Assembly (NCBI RefSeq): GCF_000805385.1
Contig: NZ_JTJW01000005.1
Location: 682,001-746,000 of the forward strand
Direction of reading: 5' to 3'
Length of the DNA stretch: 64,000 bases
Source of the DNA: Mycolicibacterium setense
GTDB taxonomy: Bacteria; Actinomycetota; Actinomycetes; Mycobacteriales; Mycobacteriaceae
Numbering within the stretch: the first letter of the stretch is position 1; the number at the start of each line of letters is the position of its first letter. Made by a program: the position numbers and the translations under genes. The notes beneath the pieces are model-generated. The model was not told the origin of the DNA and made no database searches. It worked only from the letters and a program-made list of their open reading frames with translations. This document shows positions 23,510 through 32,480 of the stretch, piece after piece.

Positions 23510-24016
23510 GTGCGCGTCTACATCCCGACGACTCTGGTCGCCCTGCAGCAGCTTGTCGCCGACCGTCACCTGCTCGTCGTGAATGGAACCGCCTTCGCGG
23601 TCACCCCGACGCTGCGGGAGGCCTACGCCGAGGGCGACGACGACGAACTCGCCGAGGTGGCGTTGCGTGAGGCCGCGCTCGCCTCGCTGCGGTTGCTCGC
23701 CGCCGGTACGGATTCCGGCCTGCCACCGCGCCGGGCCGTGGTGGTGGCCGACCCTGGGCCGGATGTCGAGGTAAGCGCCCGCCCCGATCTCGACGACGCT
23801 GTGGTGCGGTTGTCCGGGCCGTTGCCGATCGACGCCGTCGTCGCGGTGTACGTCGACAATGCCGACGCGGAGCCGGCCGTGCTGGCCGCGGTCGACGTCA
23901 TCGACGACGCCGATCTGGGGGACGAGGACGCCGAGCTCACGGTGGGAGACGCCCAGGATCACGACCTCGCTTGGTATGCCCCGCAGGAGTTGCCGTTCCT
24001 GCTCGAACTGCTCTGA
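23510..24016 (+). CDS. DUF6912 conserved protein (Rv3231c-like)
   Basis: A 168-residue acidic cytosolic protein with no signal peptide or membrane helix. It begins MRVYIPTTLVALQQLV and ends DHDLAWYAPQELPFLLELL, the conserved ends of a family found across actinobacteria with no known function. The start codon is GTG, nine bases after the BCCT stop, so the two are probably co-transcribed. It corresponds to Rv3231c by position. Confidence 0.82.
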   Translation: MRVYIPTTLVALQQLVADRHLLVVNGTAFAVTPTLREAYAEGDDDELAEVALREAALASLRLLAAGTDSGLPPRRAVVVADPGPDVEVSARPDLDDAVVRLSGPLPIDAVVAVYVDNADAEPAVLAAVDVIDDADLGDEDAELTVGDAQDHDLAWYAPQELPFLLELL

Positions 24017-24037
24017 CCGACGAGACAAGGGATTCTG

Positions 24038-25462
24038 ATGCGCGCATTCGGGCTGTTGACTGTGCTGGCCGTGATCCTGGCCGGTACGGCATGTTCGGCA
24101 GGCGGGGGTGACAACTCCCCGGCAGCCTCCTCGCCCGATTCCGCCGAGCCGGGCCGCCCGGCGGAATCGCCTCAACCCGCACCGCCGTCGGACGCCGTGC
24201 CCATCACGGACTTCCGCAACGTCAAAATCTTTGACGGCCATAGTGATCGGCTGTCGGCACCGTCGAATGTCCGGGTCAAGGGCAACCGGATCGACCGGAT
24301 CTCCACCGAGCCGCTGCCGGCCGATCCGGCGGCCACGGTCATCGACGGCGGAGGCCGGACGTTGATGCCGGGGCTGATCGACAACCATTGGCACACAATG
24401 CTCGTGCGGCCGCCGGTGACACAGTTGACGACCTTGGACCCGGGATATCTCAACCTGTTGGCCGGCGCGGAGGCCAACGACACCTTGATGCGCGGGTTCA
24501 CCACCGTCCGCGATCTCGGTGGCCCGAGCTTCGGCCTCAAGCAGGCCATCGACGAAGGCGTCATCGACGGGCCGCGTATCTACCCGTCGGGCGCGATCAT
24601 CACGGTGACCAGTGGCCATGGTGACTTCCGTACCGGCCACGATCTCCCGCGCAACCCCGGCGGGCCGCTGTCCCAGCAGGAAGCGCTCGGGGCGAGCATG
24701 GTCGCCGACAGTCCCGACGAGGTGCGGATGCGTACCCGTGAGCAGTTGTTCCAGGGCGCCTCGCAGATCAAGCTCACCGCGGGCGGCGGGGTGTCCTCGC
24801 CGCACAGCCCACTCGACGTCACCACGTTCACCGAACCCGAATTGCGCGCGGCCACCGAAGCGGCGGGCAACTGGGGCACCTATGTGACCGTGCATGCCTA
24901 CACCCCGCAGACCATCCAGCAATCGATCCGCGCCGGGGTCACCTGCATCGAGCACGCTCACCTGATGGACGATGCGACGGCAAAAGAGATGGCGGACAAG
25001 AACATCTGGCTGAGCACGCAGCCCATCCCGGCCGAGATGATCGGCGCGTTCCCGCCCGGTTCCGACGAGGCCGCCAAGGCCAAGGAGATCGTCGACGGAG
25101 TCGGCAACGTCTACCAACTGGCCCGCAAGTACAAGCTCAAGACGGCGTTCGGCACCGACATCCTGTTCTCCCCACAGTTGGCGCCGAAGCAGGGTGCGCT
25201 GTTGGCGGGGCTGGGCAAGTGGTTCTCGCCGGCCGAGACGTTGGCGATGGCTACGGGCACCAACGCCGAACTGCTGGCGATGTCGGGCAAGCGCAATCCG
25301 TACGCCGGAAAGCTGGGTGTCGTCGAGGAAGGAGCGCTGGCGGACCTGTTGCTGGTCGACGGCGACCCGTTGGCTCGCCTGGATCTGGTTGCCGACCCTG
25401 ATCGCAACTTCAAAGTGATCATGAAGGACGGGAAAACATACAAGAACGCGCTGGTGCCGTGA
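24038..25462 (+). CDS. Lipoprotein metal-dependent amidohydrolase
   Basis: A 474-residue predicted lipoprotein. The signal peptide ends in the lipobox LAGTAC (Cys19), followed by a Pro/Ser-rich linker. The amidohydrolase barrel shows the metal ligands HxH in DNHWH, a His in VTVHAY, a His pair region in IEHAHL and an Asp in FGTD. These are the residues expected for an imidazolonepropionase/prolidase-like hydrolase acting on cyclic amides or dipeptides at the cell surface. The exact substrate is unknown. The ATG follows CAAGGGA. Confidence 0.86.
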   Translation: MRAFGLLTVLAVILAGTACSAGGGDNSPAASSPDSAEPGRPAESPQPAPPSDAVPITDFRNVKIFDGHSDRLSAPSNVRVKGNRIDRISTEPLPADPAATVIDGGGRTLMPGLIDNHWHTMLVRPPVTQLTTLDPGYLNLLAGAEANDTLMRGFTTVRDLGGPSFGLKQAIDEGVIDGPRIYPSGAIITVTSGHGDFRTGHDLPRNPGGPLSQQEALGASMVADSPDEVRMRTREQLFQGASQIKLTAGGGVSSPHSPLDVTTFTEPELRAATEAAGNWGTYVTVHAYTPQTIQQSIRAGVTCIEHAHLMDDATAKEMADKNIWLSTQPIPAEMIGAFPPGSDEAAKAKEIVDGVGNVYQLARKYKLKTAFGTDILFSPQLAPKQGALLAGLGKWFSPAETLAMATGTNAELLAMSGKRNPYAGKLGVVEEGALADLLLVDGDPLARLDLVADPDRNFKVIMKDGKTYKNALVP

Positions 25463-25498
25463 CTGTGACGATGGTCGTCGGACTGGCTACGTGGCAGT

Positions 25499-25518
25499 AA
25501 CCTACGGTACCGTAGGTT
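25499..25518. promoter_or_regulatory. Perfect 20-bp palindromic operator before the desaturase reductase gene
   Basis: AACCTACGGTACCGTAGGTT is exactly self-complementary and ends one base before the ATG at 25520. It contains TACCGT (25508-25513), which fits the mycobacterial TANNNT -10 placed seven bases from that ATG, so the transcript may be leaderless and the regulator would sit directly on the promoter. A near copy precedes desA3. The regulator is unidentified; the size and symmetry suggest a TetR protein. Confidence 0.75.
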
Positions 25519-25519
25519 C

Positions 25520-26674
25520 ATGGCCAAGAACTCCATCAAGGTCTCGGCCAATGTGGCCGATACGGTCCGCCCCACGATTGCGGACGCCTCGCGGCGTCCT
25601 GCCTGGAACGCGCTCCGCCGCATCGTCGGTCAGGTGACCACTCCGCTACTGCCTGACGACTACCTCAAACTGGCCAACCCCTTGTGGTCGGCCCGGGAGC
25701 TGCGCGGCCGGGTGGTCGAGGTGCGGCGGGAAACGGCTGATTCCGCGACTTTGGTGATCAAACCGGGCTGGGGATTCTCGTTCGACTACGAGCCCGGCCA
25801 GTACGTGGGTATCGGTGTGCTCATCGACGGCCGGTGGCGGTGGCGATCGTATTCGCTGACCTCGACGCCGGAGCGCGGTGCAGGCAAAGTGGCAGGCGCA
25901 CGGACCATCTCGATCACGGTCAAGGCGATGCCCGAAGGGTTCTTGTCGACTCACCTGGTCGACGGGTTGCGGCCGGGAACCGTCGTGCGGTTGGCCGCGC
26001 CGCAGGGCAACTTCGTCATGCCCGCGCCTGCGCCGGCAACGGTGTTGTTCGTGACCGCGGGCTCGGGAATCACGCCGGTCATGTCGATGCTGCGTACCCT
26101 GGTGCGCCGCGACCAGATCACCGACATCGTGCATGTGCATTCCGCGCCAACGGAATCCGACGTACTGTTCGGCCAGGAATTGGCAGCTCTGCACGATGCG
26201 CATCCCGGCTACCGGCTGTTGTTGCGCAGCACCCGCACCGAGGGCAGGCTCGACCTGGCCCGGATCGGTGAGGTGGTTCCCGATTGGCGGGAACGCCAAG
26301 CGTGGGCGTGCGGGCCGGAAGGCATGCTCAACGACGCCGAGCAGGTGTGGGAAGCGGCCGGTATCGCCGACAGCCTGCACCTGGAACGGTTCGCGGTGTC
26401 CCGCGCTGCTCCGCACGGGGCCGGCGGCACGGTGAAATTCGAACGCAGCGGCAAGGAGCTCACTGTCGACGGCGCGACGCCGTTGATGGATGCGGGGGAG
26501 CAGCTGGGCATCCAGATGCCATTCGGCTGCCGGATGGGAATCTGTCAGTCCTGCGTGGTGAGCCTGGTCGACGGGCATGTGCGTGACTTGCGCACCGGTG
26601 TCGAGCACGAGCCGGGCACCCGGATCCAGACCTGTGTTTCGGCAGCGTCGGGCGATTGTGTGCTGGATGTCTAA
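25520..26674 (+). CDS. Flavin/2Fe-2S oxidoreductase, electron donor for DesA3
   Basis: A 384-residue electron-transfer protein. The FAD-binding beta-barrel contains RSYSLTSTP, the NAD(P)H domain has [14 protein letters not shown] and ACGPEGML, and the C-terminal plant-type ferredoxin domain has cluster ligands in CRMGICQSC plus a later Cys (QTCVSA). In mycobacteria the orthologue (Rv3230c) passes NADPH electrons to the membrane stearoyl-CoA desaturase DesA3. No Shine-Dalgarno is available because the operator occupies that space, which again points to leaderless translation. Confidence 0.93.
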   Translation: MAKNSIKVSANVADTVRPTIADASRRPAWNALRRIVGQVTTPLLPDDYLKLANPLWSARELRGRVVEVRRETADSATLVIKPGWGFSFDYEPGQYVGIGVLIDGRWRWRSYSLTSTPERGAGKVAGARTISITVKAMPEGFLSTHLVDGLRPGTVVRLAAPQGNFVMPAPAPATVLFVTAGSGITPVMSMLRTLVRRDQITDIVHVHSAPTESDVLFGQELAALHDAHPGYRLLLRSTRTEGRLDLARIGEVVPDWRERQAWACGPEGMLNDAEQVWEAAGIADSLHLERFAVSRAAPHGAGGTVKFERSGKELTVDGATPLMDAGEQLGIQMPFGCRMGICQSCVVSLVDGHVRDLRTGVEHEPGTRIQTCVSAASGDCVLDV

Positions 26675-26689
26675 ACTTTACTGGCTAGT

Positions 26690-26724
26690 AACCTACGGCA
26701 TCGTAGGTTACGCTACCGTAGGTA
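26690..26724. promoter_or_regulatory. Two overlapping copies of the same operator before desA3
   Basis: Site 1, AACCTACGGCATCGTAGGTT at 26690-26709, matches the 25499 palindrome at 18 of 20 positions. Site 2 at 26705-26724 keeps the right half-site ACCGTAGGT and matches 15 of 20. The second site again includes TACCGT (26714-26719) as a possible -10. The desA3 ATG at 26742 has its own strong GAGAGGAGG site, so desA3 probably has its own regulated promoter besides read-through. Confidence 0.7.
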
Positions 26725-26741
26725 ATTGAGAGGAGGCTGCG

Positions 26742-27980
26742 ATGGCAATCACCGACGTTCCCGCGTTCGCGCATCTGACCGATGCCGATGTTGAGAATCT
26801 CGCCCTGGAACTGGATGCGATCCGGCAAGACATCGAAGACTCCCGCGGTGAGCGCGATGCGCGCTACATCCGCCGCACCATCGCGGCGCAACGCGCGCTC
26901 GACGTCGCCGGCCGCGTCATGCTCGCGGCGAGCTCCAAGCGTTCCGCGTGGTGGGCGGGGACTCTGACCCTGGGCGTGGCCAAGATCATCGAGAACATGG
27001 AGATCGGCCACAACGTCATGCACGGCCAGTGGGACTGGATGAACGATCCCGAGATTCACTCCTCGTCATGGGAGTGGGACATGAGCGGGGCGTCCAAGCA
27101 CTGGCGGTTCACCCACAACTTCATGCACCACAAGTACACGAACATCCTCGGCATGGACGACGACGTGGGCTACGGCGTCATCCGGGTCACCCGAGACGCC
27201 AAATGGAAGCCGTTCAACCTGTACGGCAACCTGCTGTTCAACACCCTTCTCGCGATCGGCTTCGAGTGGGGCGTGGGGCTGCAGCACCTCGAGCTCGGCA
27301 AGATCTTCAAGGGTCGCGACAACCGCAACGCCACGCTGGAGCGGGTTCGCGAGTTCGGCGTCAAGGCCGGCCATCAGGTGGCCAAGGACTATGTCGTGTG
27401 GCCCGCGCTGACCTCGCTGTCGCCCGGTGCGACCTTCAAGTCCACGCTGAAGGCGAATGCGGTGGCCAACGTCATCCGCAACGTGTGGGCCAACGCGGTG
27501 ATCTTCTGCGGCCATTTCCCCGATGGCGCAGAGAAATTCACCAAGACCGACATGGTCGGTGAGAGCCGCGGCCAGTGGTACCTGCGCCAGATGCTGGGCA
27601 GCGCCAACTTCGACAACGGCCCGGCCCTGGCCTTCATGAGTGGCAACCTGTGCCACCAGATCGAGCATCACCTGTTCCCGGACCTGCCGAGCAATCGGTA
27701 CGCCGAGATCGCGATCCGCGTGCGGGCACTGTGCGAGAAATACGACCTGCCCTACACCACGGGACCGTTCCTGGTGCAGTACGGAAAGACCTGGCGCACG
27801 ATCGCCAAACTGTCGCTGCCGGACCGGTTCCTGAAGGACACGGCCGACAACGCGCCGGAGACCCGCAGCGAGCGGATGTTCACCGAGCTCGAAGGTTACG
27901 GCGTCACCGATCCCGACACCGGACGTCGTCGTGGTCTGAAGTCGGCCATCGAGACGGTGCGGGGCTGGCGCCGACGCTGA
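26742..27980 (+). CDS. desA3: Membrane acyl-CoA delta-9 desaturase DesA3
   Basis: A 412-residue membrane diiron desaturase that makes oleic from stearic acid as the CoA ester. The three histidine boxes are HNVMH, HNFMHH and HQIEHH. Hydrophobic segments lie around residues 70-85 and 165-180. It uses electrons from the preceding flavin/ferredoxin protein. Regulation by the twin operators just upstream is likely, tying both genes to membrane fluidity or fatty-acyl status. It corresponds to Rv3229c. Confidence 0.95.
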   Translation: MAITDVPAFAHLTDADVENLALELDAIRQDIEDSRGERDARYIRRTIAAQRALDVAGRVMLAASSKRSAWWAGTLTLGVAKIIENMEIGHNVMHGQWDWMNDPEIHSSSWEWDMSGASKHWRFTHNFMHHKYTNILGMDDDVGYGVIRVTRDAKWKPFNLYGNLLFNTLLAIGFEWGVGLQHLELGKIFKGRDNRNATLERVREFGVKAGHQVAKDYVVWPALTSLSPGATFKSTLKANAVANVIRNVWANAVIFCGHFPDGAEKFTKTDMVGESRGQWYLRQMLGSANFDNGPALAFMSGNLCHQIEHHLFPDLPSNRYAEIAIRVRALCEKYDLPYTTGPFLVQYGKTWRTIAKLSLPDRFLKDTADNAPETRSERMFTELEGYGVTDPDTGRRRGLKSAIETVRGWRRR

Positions 27981-28070
27981 CCTGTCGAAGGTAAAGACGG
28001 GCCGGGATTCCAAGCACTTGCTCGACGCACTCCCAGGGTCCTGGCAGCCGTCGCCCATAGCGTTTCGCTC

Positions 28071-28496
28071 GTGAACAGGAAGCTCGGCTTGGCTGCCATG
28101 ATGCTCGGCGCGTCGATCGTCCCGATGGCCGCAATGGCCACCGGTGTCGCCGCGGCCGACGACTACGCCGGCCAGAAGTACTCCGATGCCCAGTCGGCGC
28201 TGGCCGACGCCGGCATGAAGGGCGTCGTTGCGACCCGTTCCGGGGATTCGCTGTCCGACGACGACTGTGTGGTCGCAAGCTCGGAGAAGGCATCTTGGCT
28301 CAAGGGCGACAATTTCACCCCGGTCACCGACACCGTGCTGCTCAACCTCAACTGCAGCGCCGGTGTGGCCTCGGCCAAGACGCCGGGCAACTCGGCCGCC
28401 AGCCCAGAGGGTCGCGCTGCCATCGCGGCGGCCAAGCAACAGGCCGAACAGGAACAGCAGCAGGCCGAGGCGGATCAGGCCAAGGCCAAGCACTGA
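28071..28496 (+). CDS. Small secreted PASTA-like protein
   Basis: A 141-residue exported protein. It begins with GTG 28071 and a signal peptide ending near GVAAA-DD. The mature part has one domain reminiscent of PASTA modules (AGQKYSDAQSALADAGMKG), with two Cys (DDDCVVA and NLNCSAG) that could form a disulfide. The C-terminus is a Gln/Glu/Ala-rich helix (AAAKQQAEQEQQQAEADQ). The function is unknown; envelope or cell-wall binding is only inferred. Its stop is two bases from the convergent SDR gene. Confidence 0.72.
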   Translation: MNRKLGLAAMMLGASIVPMAAMATGVAAADDYAGQKYSDAQSALADAGMKGVVATRSGDSLSDDDCVVASSEKASWLKGDNFTPVTDTVLLNLNCSAGVASAKTPGNSAASPEGRAAIAAAKQQAEQEQQQAEADQAKAKH

Positions 28497-28498
28497 CC

Positions 28499-29305
28499 TC
28501 ACATGTTGAGTTCCCACACCTTCGGCCAGTCCTTGCCGCGCACCACGGCGTCGATGCCGCCGTCGACGAAGATGACCGACCCGACGAAGTAGCTCGCCTC
28601 GGGGCCGAGCAGGAACGCGACCAGTGCGGCCACCTCTTCGGGGCGCCCGCCGCGCCCGGCGGGGATGGTTTTGAGGAACTGCTCCATTCCCGCACCGATC
28701 AGCGGGTCCTTGCGGCCTTCCTGGGTCATCGGGGTGTCGATGAGTCCCGGCGCGATCGCGTTGAGCCGGATGCCGTCGGCGATGTACTCCGCGGACTTGG
28801 TGCGCGCGTAGTAGGCCAGGGCGGCCTTGGTCGCCGGATAGGCCTGTATCGCCGCGAAATCGCCGTAGGCGGAGGCGATCGTGTTGGCGCCCGCCTCGTC
28901 GCCGGCCAGGCAGGCCTCGGCCAGCTCGACTGGCCAATTGGGTTGGCTGGTGGTCGAATTCGAACTGATCAGTACCACCGACGCGTTCTCGCGGCCGGCC
29001 AGCAACGGGCGCAGGCCTTCCAGCAGCTCGATCGCGCCGAAGTAGTTGACGGCAATGAGCAGATGCGCCGGACGGCCGGTCGCGGCGGCCAGCCCGGCGA
29101 ACGGGACGAAACCGTCGATACCGCCGTCGGCGAGCTCGGTGACCCTCGCGATCGCCTCGGCGCGCCCGTCGGGGGTGCTCAGGTCCACGTTCACGTCGGC
29201 ATCGCGCAGGTCGACACCGATCACCCGATGACCGTCGGATTGAAGTCTTTTCTTGGTGGCGGCGCCGAGTCCAGAGGCGCTGCCGGTGAGAACATAGGTA
29301 GCCAC
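28499..29305 (-). CDS. Short-chain dehydrogenase/reductase
   Basis: A 268-residue classical SDR. The NAD(P)-binding motif TGSASGLG is close to the N-terminus. The active-site Ser is in VVLISSNSTT and the YxxxK pair may be AYPATK. The C-terminal family signature is GSVIFVDGGID. GTG 29305 (MATYVLTGSASGLG) is chosen because the 51 upstream in-frame codons do not resemble an SDR N-terminus. It is annotated in many relatives as a steroid- or alcohol-type dehydrogenase, but the substrate is unknown. It lies downstream of aroA-rsgA on the same strand. Confidence 0.83.
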   Translation of the reverse strand: MATYVLTGSASGLGAATKKRLQSDGHRVIGVDLRDADVNVDLSTPDGRAEAIARVTELADGGIDGFVPFAGLAAATGRPAHLLIAVNYFGAIELLEGLRPLLAGRENASVVLISSNSTTSQPNWPVELAEACLAGDEAGANTIASAYGDFAAIQAYPATKAALAYYARTKSAEYIADGIRLNAIAPGLIDTPMTQEGRKDPLIGAGMEQFLKTIPAGRGGRPEEVAALVAFLLGPEASYFVGSVIFVDGGIDAVVRGKDWPKVWELNM

Positions 29306-29375
29306 AATCAGCGACCCTAGTGCGGCACGTCGATTGATCGACGGGGTGTGCCGCCCAGCGGTACACAGCAGGTGA

Positions 29376-30356
29376 TCAAGCTTCCTTGAGTACCGCCAGC
29401 AGGCGCCGGGCAGCGGCAACTCGGCCGGCCGCCGGGCCGGACAACGTGTCCAGCGCACATTCGGGATCGGCGGGCGGGCCCATGTGGCCGCAGCCGCGCG
29501 GACATTCGTCGATGGTCTCCGCCAGATCCGAGAACGCCAGGATCACGTCGTCCGGTTGGATATGGGCCAGGCCGAACGAGCGGATGCCGGGAGTGTCGAT
29601 CACCCACCCGGTTCCGTCGAGGGGCAGTGCCACCGACTGGGTGGAGGTGTGCTTGCCCTTGCCCACGCCGGAAACCTCGCCTGTTGCCCGGTCCGCTTCT
29701 GGCACAAGACGGTTCACCAGGGTGGACTTGCCGACACCGGAGTGGCCGAGGAACACCGTGACCTGCCCGGTCAGCAACGGGGCGACGGCCGCCAGCGGAT
29801 CCTCCCGGCCGGCGTTGACGATGGTCAGGTCGAGGTCGGCGAACTGTGCCGCGAATTGTTCCGGCGGAGCCAGGTCCGACTTCGTCAGGCACAGAATGGG
29901 TTTCAGCCCGCCGGCGTATGCGGCGATCAACGTGCGTTCGACGAAGCCGGTGCGCGGCGGTGGGTCGGCCAGGGCTACCACGATCAACAGCTGATCGGCG
30001 TTGGCCACCACGACGCGCTCGGTGGGATCGGTGTCATCGGCGGTGCGGCGCAACACCGTTCGGCGCTCGCCCCGGCGCACGATGCGGGCCAGGGTATCCG
30101 GCCGCCCGGACAGGTCGCCCACGATGTCGACGTCGTCGCCGACCACGATCGGGGTGCGGCCCAGCTCACGGGCACGCATCGCGACCACGCGGTGATACGG
30201 GTCGCGGTCGAGGGCACAGCCCCACCGGCCACGGTCGACGGTCACCACCATCGCGGACTGGGCGTCGGCGTGGTCCGGCCGGGTCTTGGTGCGCGGACGC
30301 GAGCCCTTGCCCGGTCTGATCCGGACGTCGGACTCGTCGTACTCCCGCGCTCCCAA
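29376..30356 (-). CDS. rsgA: Ribosome small-subunit-dependent GTPase RsgA
   Basis: A 326-residue circularly permuted GTPase that checks late 30S subunit maturation. Motif order is G4 (LTKSD), G1 (GHSGVGKST), G3 (DTPG). An N-terminal OB-like domain and a C-terminal zinc-binding Cys/His cluster (CPRGCGHM and PEC) complete the family layout. The start is probably TTG 30356, six bases past the aroA stop; the GGGGGAAG at the end of aroA serves as its ribosome site. aroA-rsgA are therefore coupled. It corresponds to Rv3228. Confidence 0.9.
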   Translation of the reverse strand: MGAREYDESDVRIRPGKGSRPRTKTRPDHADAQSAMVVTVDRGRWGCALDRDPYHRVVAMRARELGRTPIVVGDDVDIVGDLSGRPDTLARIVRRGERRTVLRRTADDTDPTERVVVANADQLLIVVALADPPPRTGFVERTLIAAYAGGLKPILCLTKSDLAPPEQFAAQFADLDLTIVNAGREDPLAAVAPLLTGQVTVFLGHSGVGKSTLVNRLVPEADRATGEVSGVGKGKHTSTQSVALPLDGTGWVIDTPGIRSFGLAHIQPDDVILAFSDLAETIDECPRGCGHMGPPADPECALDTLSGPAAGRVAAARRLLAVLKEA

Positions 30357-30362
30357 GGTGGC

Positions 30363-31664
30363 TTACTTCCCCCTCGTGTGCGGGTCGCCCGCCAGCATCT
30401 GCACCCACATCATGGGGAAATCGGGCAGTGTCTTGGCCGTCGTGTCGATGTTCTCCACCTCGACGCCCGGTACGCGCAGACCGATGATCGCCCCCGCCGT
30501 GGCCATCCGGTGGTCGGCATATGACCGCCAGGTCCCGCCGTGCAGCGGCCGCGCCGTGATGAGCAGGCCGTCGTCGGTTTCGGCGCATTCGCCACCGAGC
30601 CCGTTGATCTCGGTGGTCAGCGCCGCCAGCCGGTCGGTCTCGTGCCCGCGCAGATGCGCGATGCCCCGCAACCGCGACGTCGCGCCGTCGCGGGCCAGTG
30701 CGGCCAGAGCGGCAACGGTGGGGGCCAGCTCGCCCACATCGTGCAGATCGGCGTCAAACCCGTCGTAGGCCTCGGCGCCACTGACTTCCAGGTGCGAATC
30801 ACGCTGGTGCACAGTCGCATTCACCTTCGCGAGCAGATCGAGGATCGTATCGGCGGGCTGGATGCTCACCGTTGGCCAGCCGGCGATCCGCACCGTTCCG
30901 CCCGTGACGATCGCAGCCGCCAGAAACGGCGTTGAGTTGGACAGGTCCGGCTCGATGTTCCACTCCCGCGCGGCGACGGGACCAGGGGCGACGTGCCAGC
31001 GGTTGGGGACCGAATCGTCGACCCGCACCCCGGCGTCGCGCAGCATCGCCACCGTCATCGCCACATGCGGTGCCGAAGGCACCGAGGTGCCGGTGTGCAC
31101 GATGGTGAGGCCGTCGGTGAACGTGGCACCGGACAGCAGCAACCCGGAGACGAACTGAGAAGACCCCGACGCGTCGATCTCGACCGTGCCGCCGGCCACG
31201 CCGCCGCGCCCGCGCACCGCGAACGGCAAACCGTCGCCATCCACGTCCACACCCAGACCGCGCAGCGCGTCGAGTAACGGAGAGATGGGCCGGGAACGGG
31301 CCTGCTCATCCCCGTCGAACGTCACCGAGGTGGTACTCAGTGCGGCGACCGGCGGCACGAACCGCAACACCGTGCCGGCCAGTCCGCAGTCGACCCGGGC
31401 ACCGGAGGCCGGCGCGATAGCGCCGCTCACCGTCAACTCGGTGTCGTCGCCTTCCGCCGCCTGCACGGTGACGCCCAGGGTGCGGATGGCCTCGATCATC
31501 AGGTCGGTGTCGCGGCTCCGCAGCGCGCCACGGACCGTCGAGGGGCCCTGTGCGGTGGCCAGCGCGGCCAGTACGAGCGCGCGGTTGGTCAGAGACTTCG
31601 AACCCGGCACTGTCACCGTCGCGTCGACCGGGGCCGTCGCCGACGGAGCCGGCCAATGCGTCAT
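30363..31664 (-). CDS. aroA: 3-phosphoshikimate 1-carboxyvinyltransferase (EPSP synthase)
   Basis: A 433-residue shikimate-pathway enzyme joining PEP to shikimate 3-phosphate. Family motifs are [31 protein letters not shown], the [10 protein letters not shown] segment and YADHRMA. ATG 31664 (MTHWPAPSA) agrees with the recalled mycobacterial N-terminus; GTG 31685 would add seven residues and also has an upstream AGGA. It corresponds to Rv3227 and is divergent from the SRAP gene. Confidence 0.94.
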   Translation of the reverse strand: MTHWPAPSATAPVDATVTVPGSKSLTNRALVLAALATAQGPSTVRGALRSRDTDLMIEAIRTLGVTVQAAEGDDTELTVSGAIAPASGARVDCGLAGTVLRFVPPVAALSTTSVTFDGDEQARSRPISPLLDALRGLGVDVDGDGLPFAVRGRGGVAGGTVEIDASGSSQFVSGLLLSGATFTDGLTIVHTGTSVPSAPHVAMTVAMLRDAGVRVDDSVPNRWHVAPGPVAAREWNIEPDLSNSTPFLAAAIVTGGTVRIAGWPTVSIQPADTILDLLAKVNATVHQRDSHLEVSGAEAYDGFDADLHDVGELAPTVAALAALARDGATSRLRGIAHLRGHETDRLAALTTEINGLGGECAETDDGLLITARPLHGGTWRSYADHRMATAGAIIGLRVPGVEVENIDTTAKTLPDFPMMWVQMLAGDPHTRGK

Positions 31665-31730
31665 CTGCTCCTCACGTGCACTCACGCTCTATATCCTGCC
31701 TTGTCCGCGGACTCTGCAACCATGGGCACT

Positions 31731-32480
31731 ATGTGTGGACGTTTTGCGGTGACCACCGATCCGGCGCTGCTGGCGCAGAAGATCCAGGCGCTCGATGAAA
31801 GCGCGGCCAAGGATGCTCCGCCGACCAACTACAACGTGGCTCCGACGACGACCATCAGCAGCGTCGTCAAACGGCACACCGAACCCGACGATGAGTCGAC
31901 GCGCCGCGTGCGCTCGATGCGCTGGGGTCTGATCCCGCCGTGGGTGAAGACCGCCGAGGGCGGCGGCCCGGACACCAAGGGCCCGCTGTTGATCAACGCA
32001 CGCGCCGACAAGGTGACCAGCTCGCCGGCATTCCGCAACTCCGCCAAGAACAAGCGTTGCCTGATCCCGATGGACGGCTGGTACGAGTGGAAGGGCCAGA
32101 AGGGCGAGAAAACCCCCTACTACATGTACGGCGCCGACGGTGAGCTGTTGTTCATGGCGGGGTTGTGGACGACGTGGCGCCCACAGGGCGCGCCCAGGGA
32201 CGCGCCGCCACTGCTCAGTTGCACGATCATCACCACCGATGCCGCCGGTCCGCTCGCCGAGATCCACGATCGGATGCCGCTGACCATCAGCGCACCGGAC
32301 TGGGACCGCTGGATGGATCCGGATGCCCCGATCGACGAGGGGTTGTTGCGCGGCCACGGCGACCTGGACCGGATCGCGGTCCGCGAGGTCTCGCGACTGG
32401 TCAACAGCGTCCGCAACAACGGTCCGGAGCTCATCGAACCGGCGGAACCAGCCGAGCCTGAAGAACCGGGGCTGTTTTGA
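31731..32480 (+). CDS. SRAP-family protein (HMCES/YedK-like abasic-site shield)
   Basis: A 249-residue protein that forms a thiazolidine cross-link with abasic sites in single-stranded DNA. It starts MCGRF, so after Met removal Cys2 is the catalytic nucleophile, which fixes the start at 31731. Other conserved parts are INARADK, the Glu in WYEWK, and the His in IHDRMPL. A Glu/Pro-rich tail follows. The stop overlaps the following methyltransferase start. It corresponds to Rv3226c. Confidence 0.92.
   Translation: MCGRFAVTTDPALLAQKIQALDESAAKDAPPTNYNVAPTTTISSVVKRHTEPDDESTRRVRSMRWGLIPPWVKTAEGGGPDTKGPLLINARADKVTSSPAFRNSAKNKRCLIPMDGWYEWKGQKGEKTPYYMYGADGELLFMAGLWTTWRPQGAPRDAPPLLSCTIITTDAAGPLAEIHDRMPLTISAPDWDRWMDPDAPIDEGLLRGHGDLDRIAVREVSRLVNSVRNNGPELIEPAEPAEPEEPGLF

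Noticed and set aside
27066..29366. 766-codon minus-strand frame spanning desA3 and the PASTA-like gene
   Set aside because: It is the complement of two well-supported plus-strand genes and an out-of-frame copy of the SDR; no recognisable domain.
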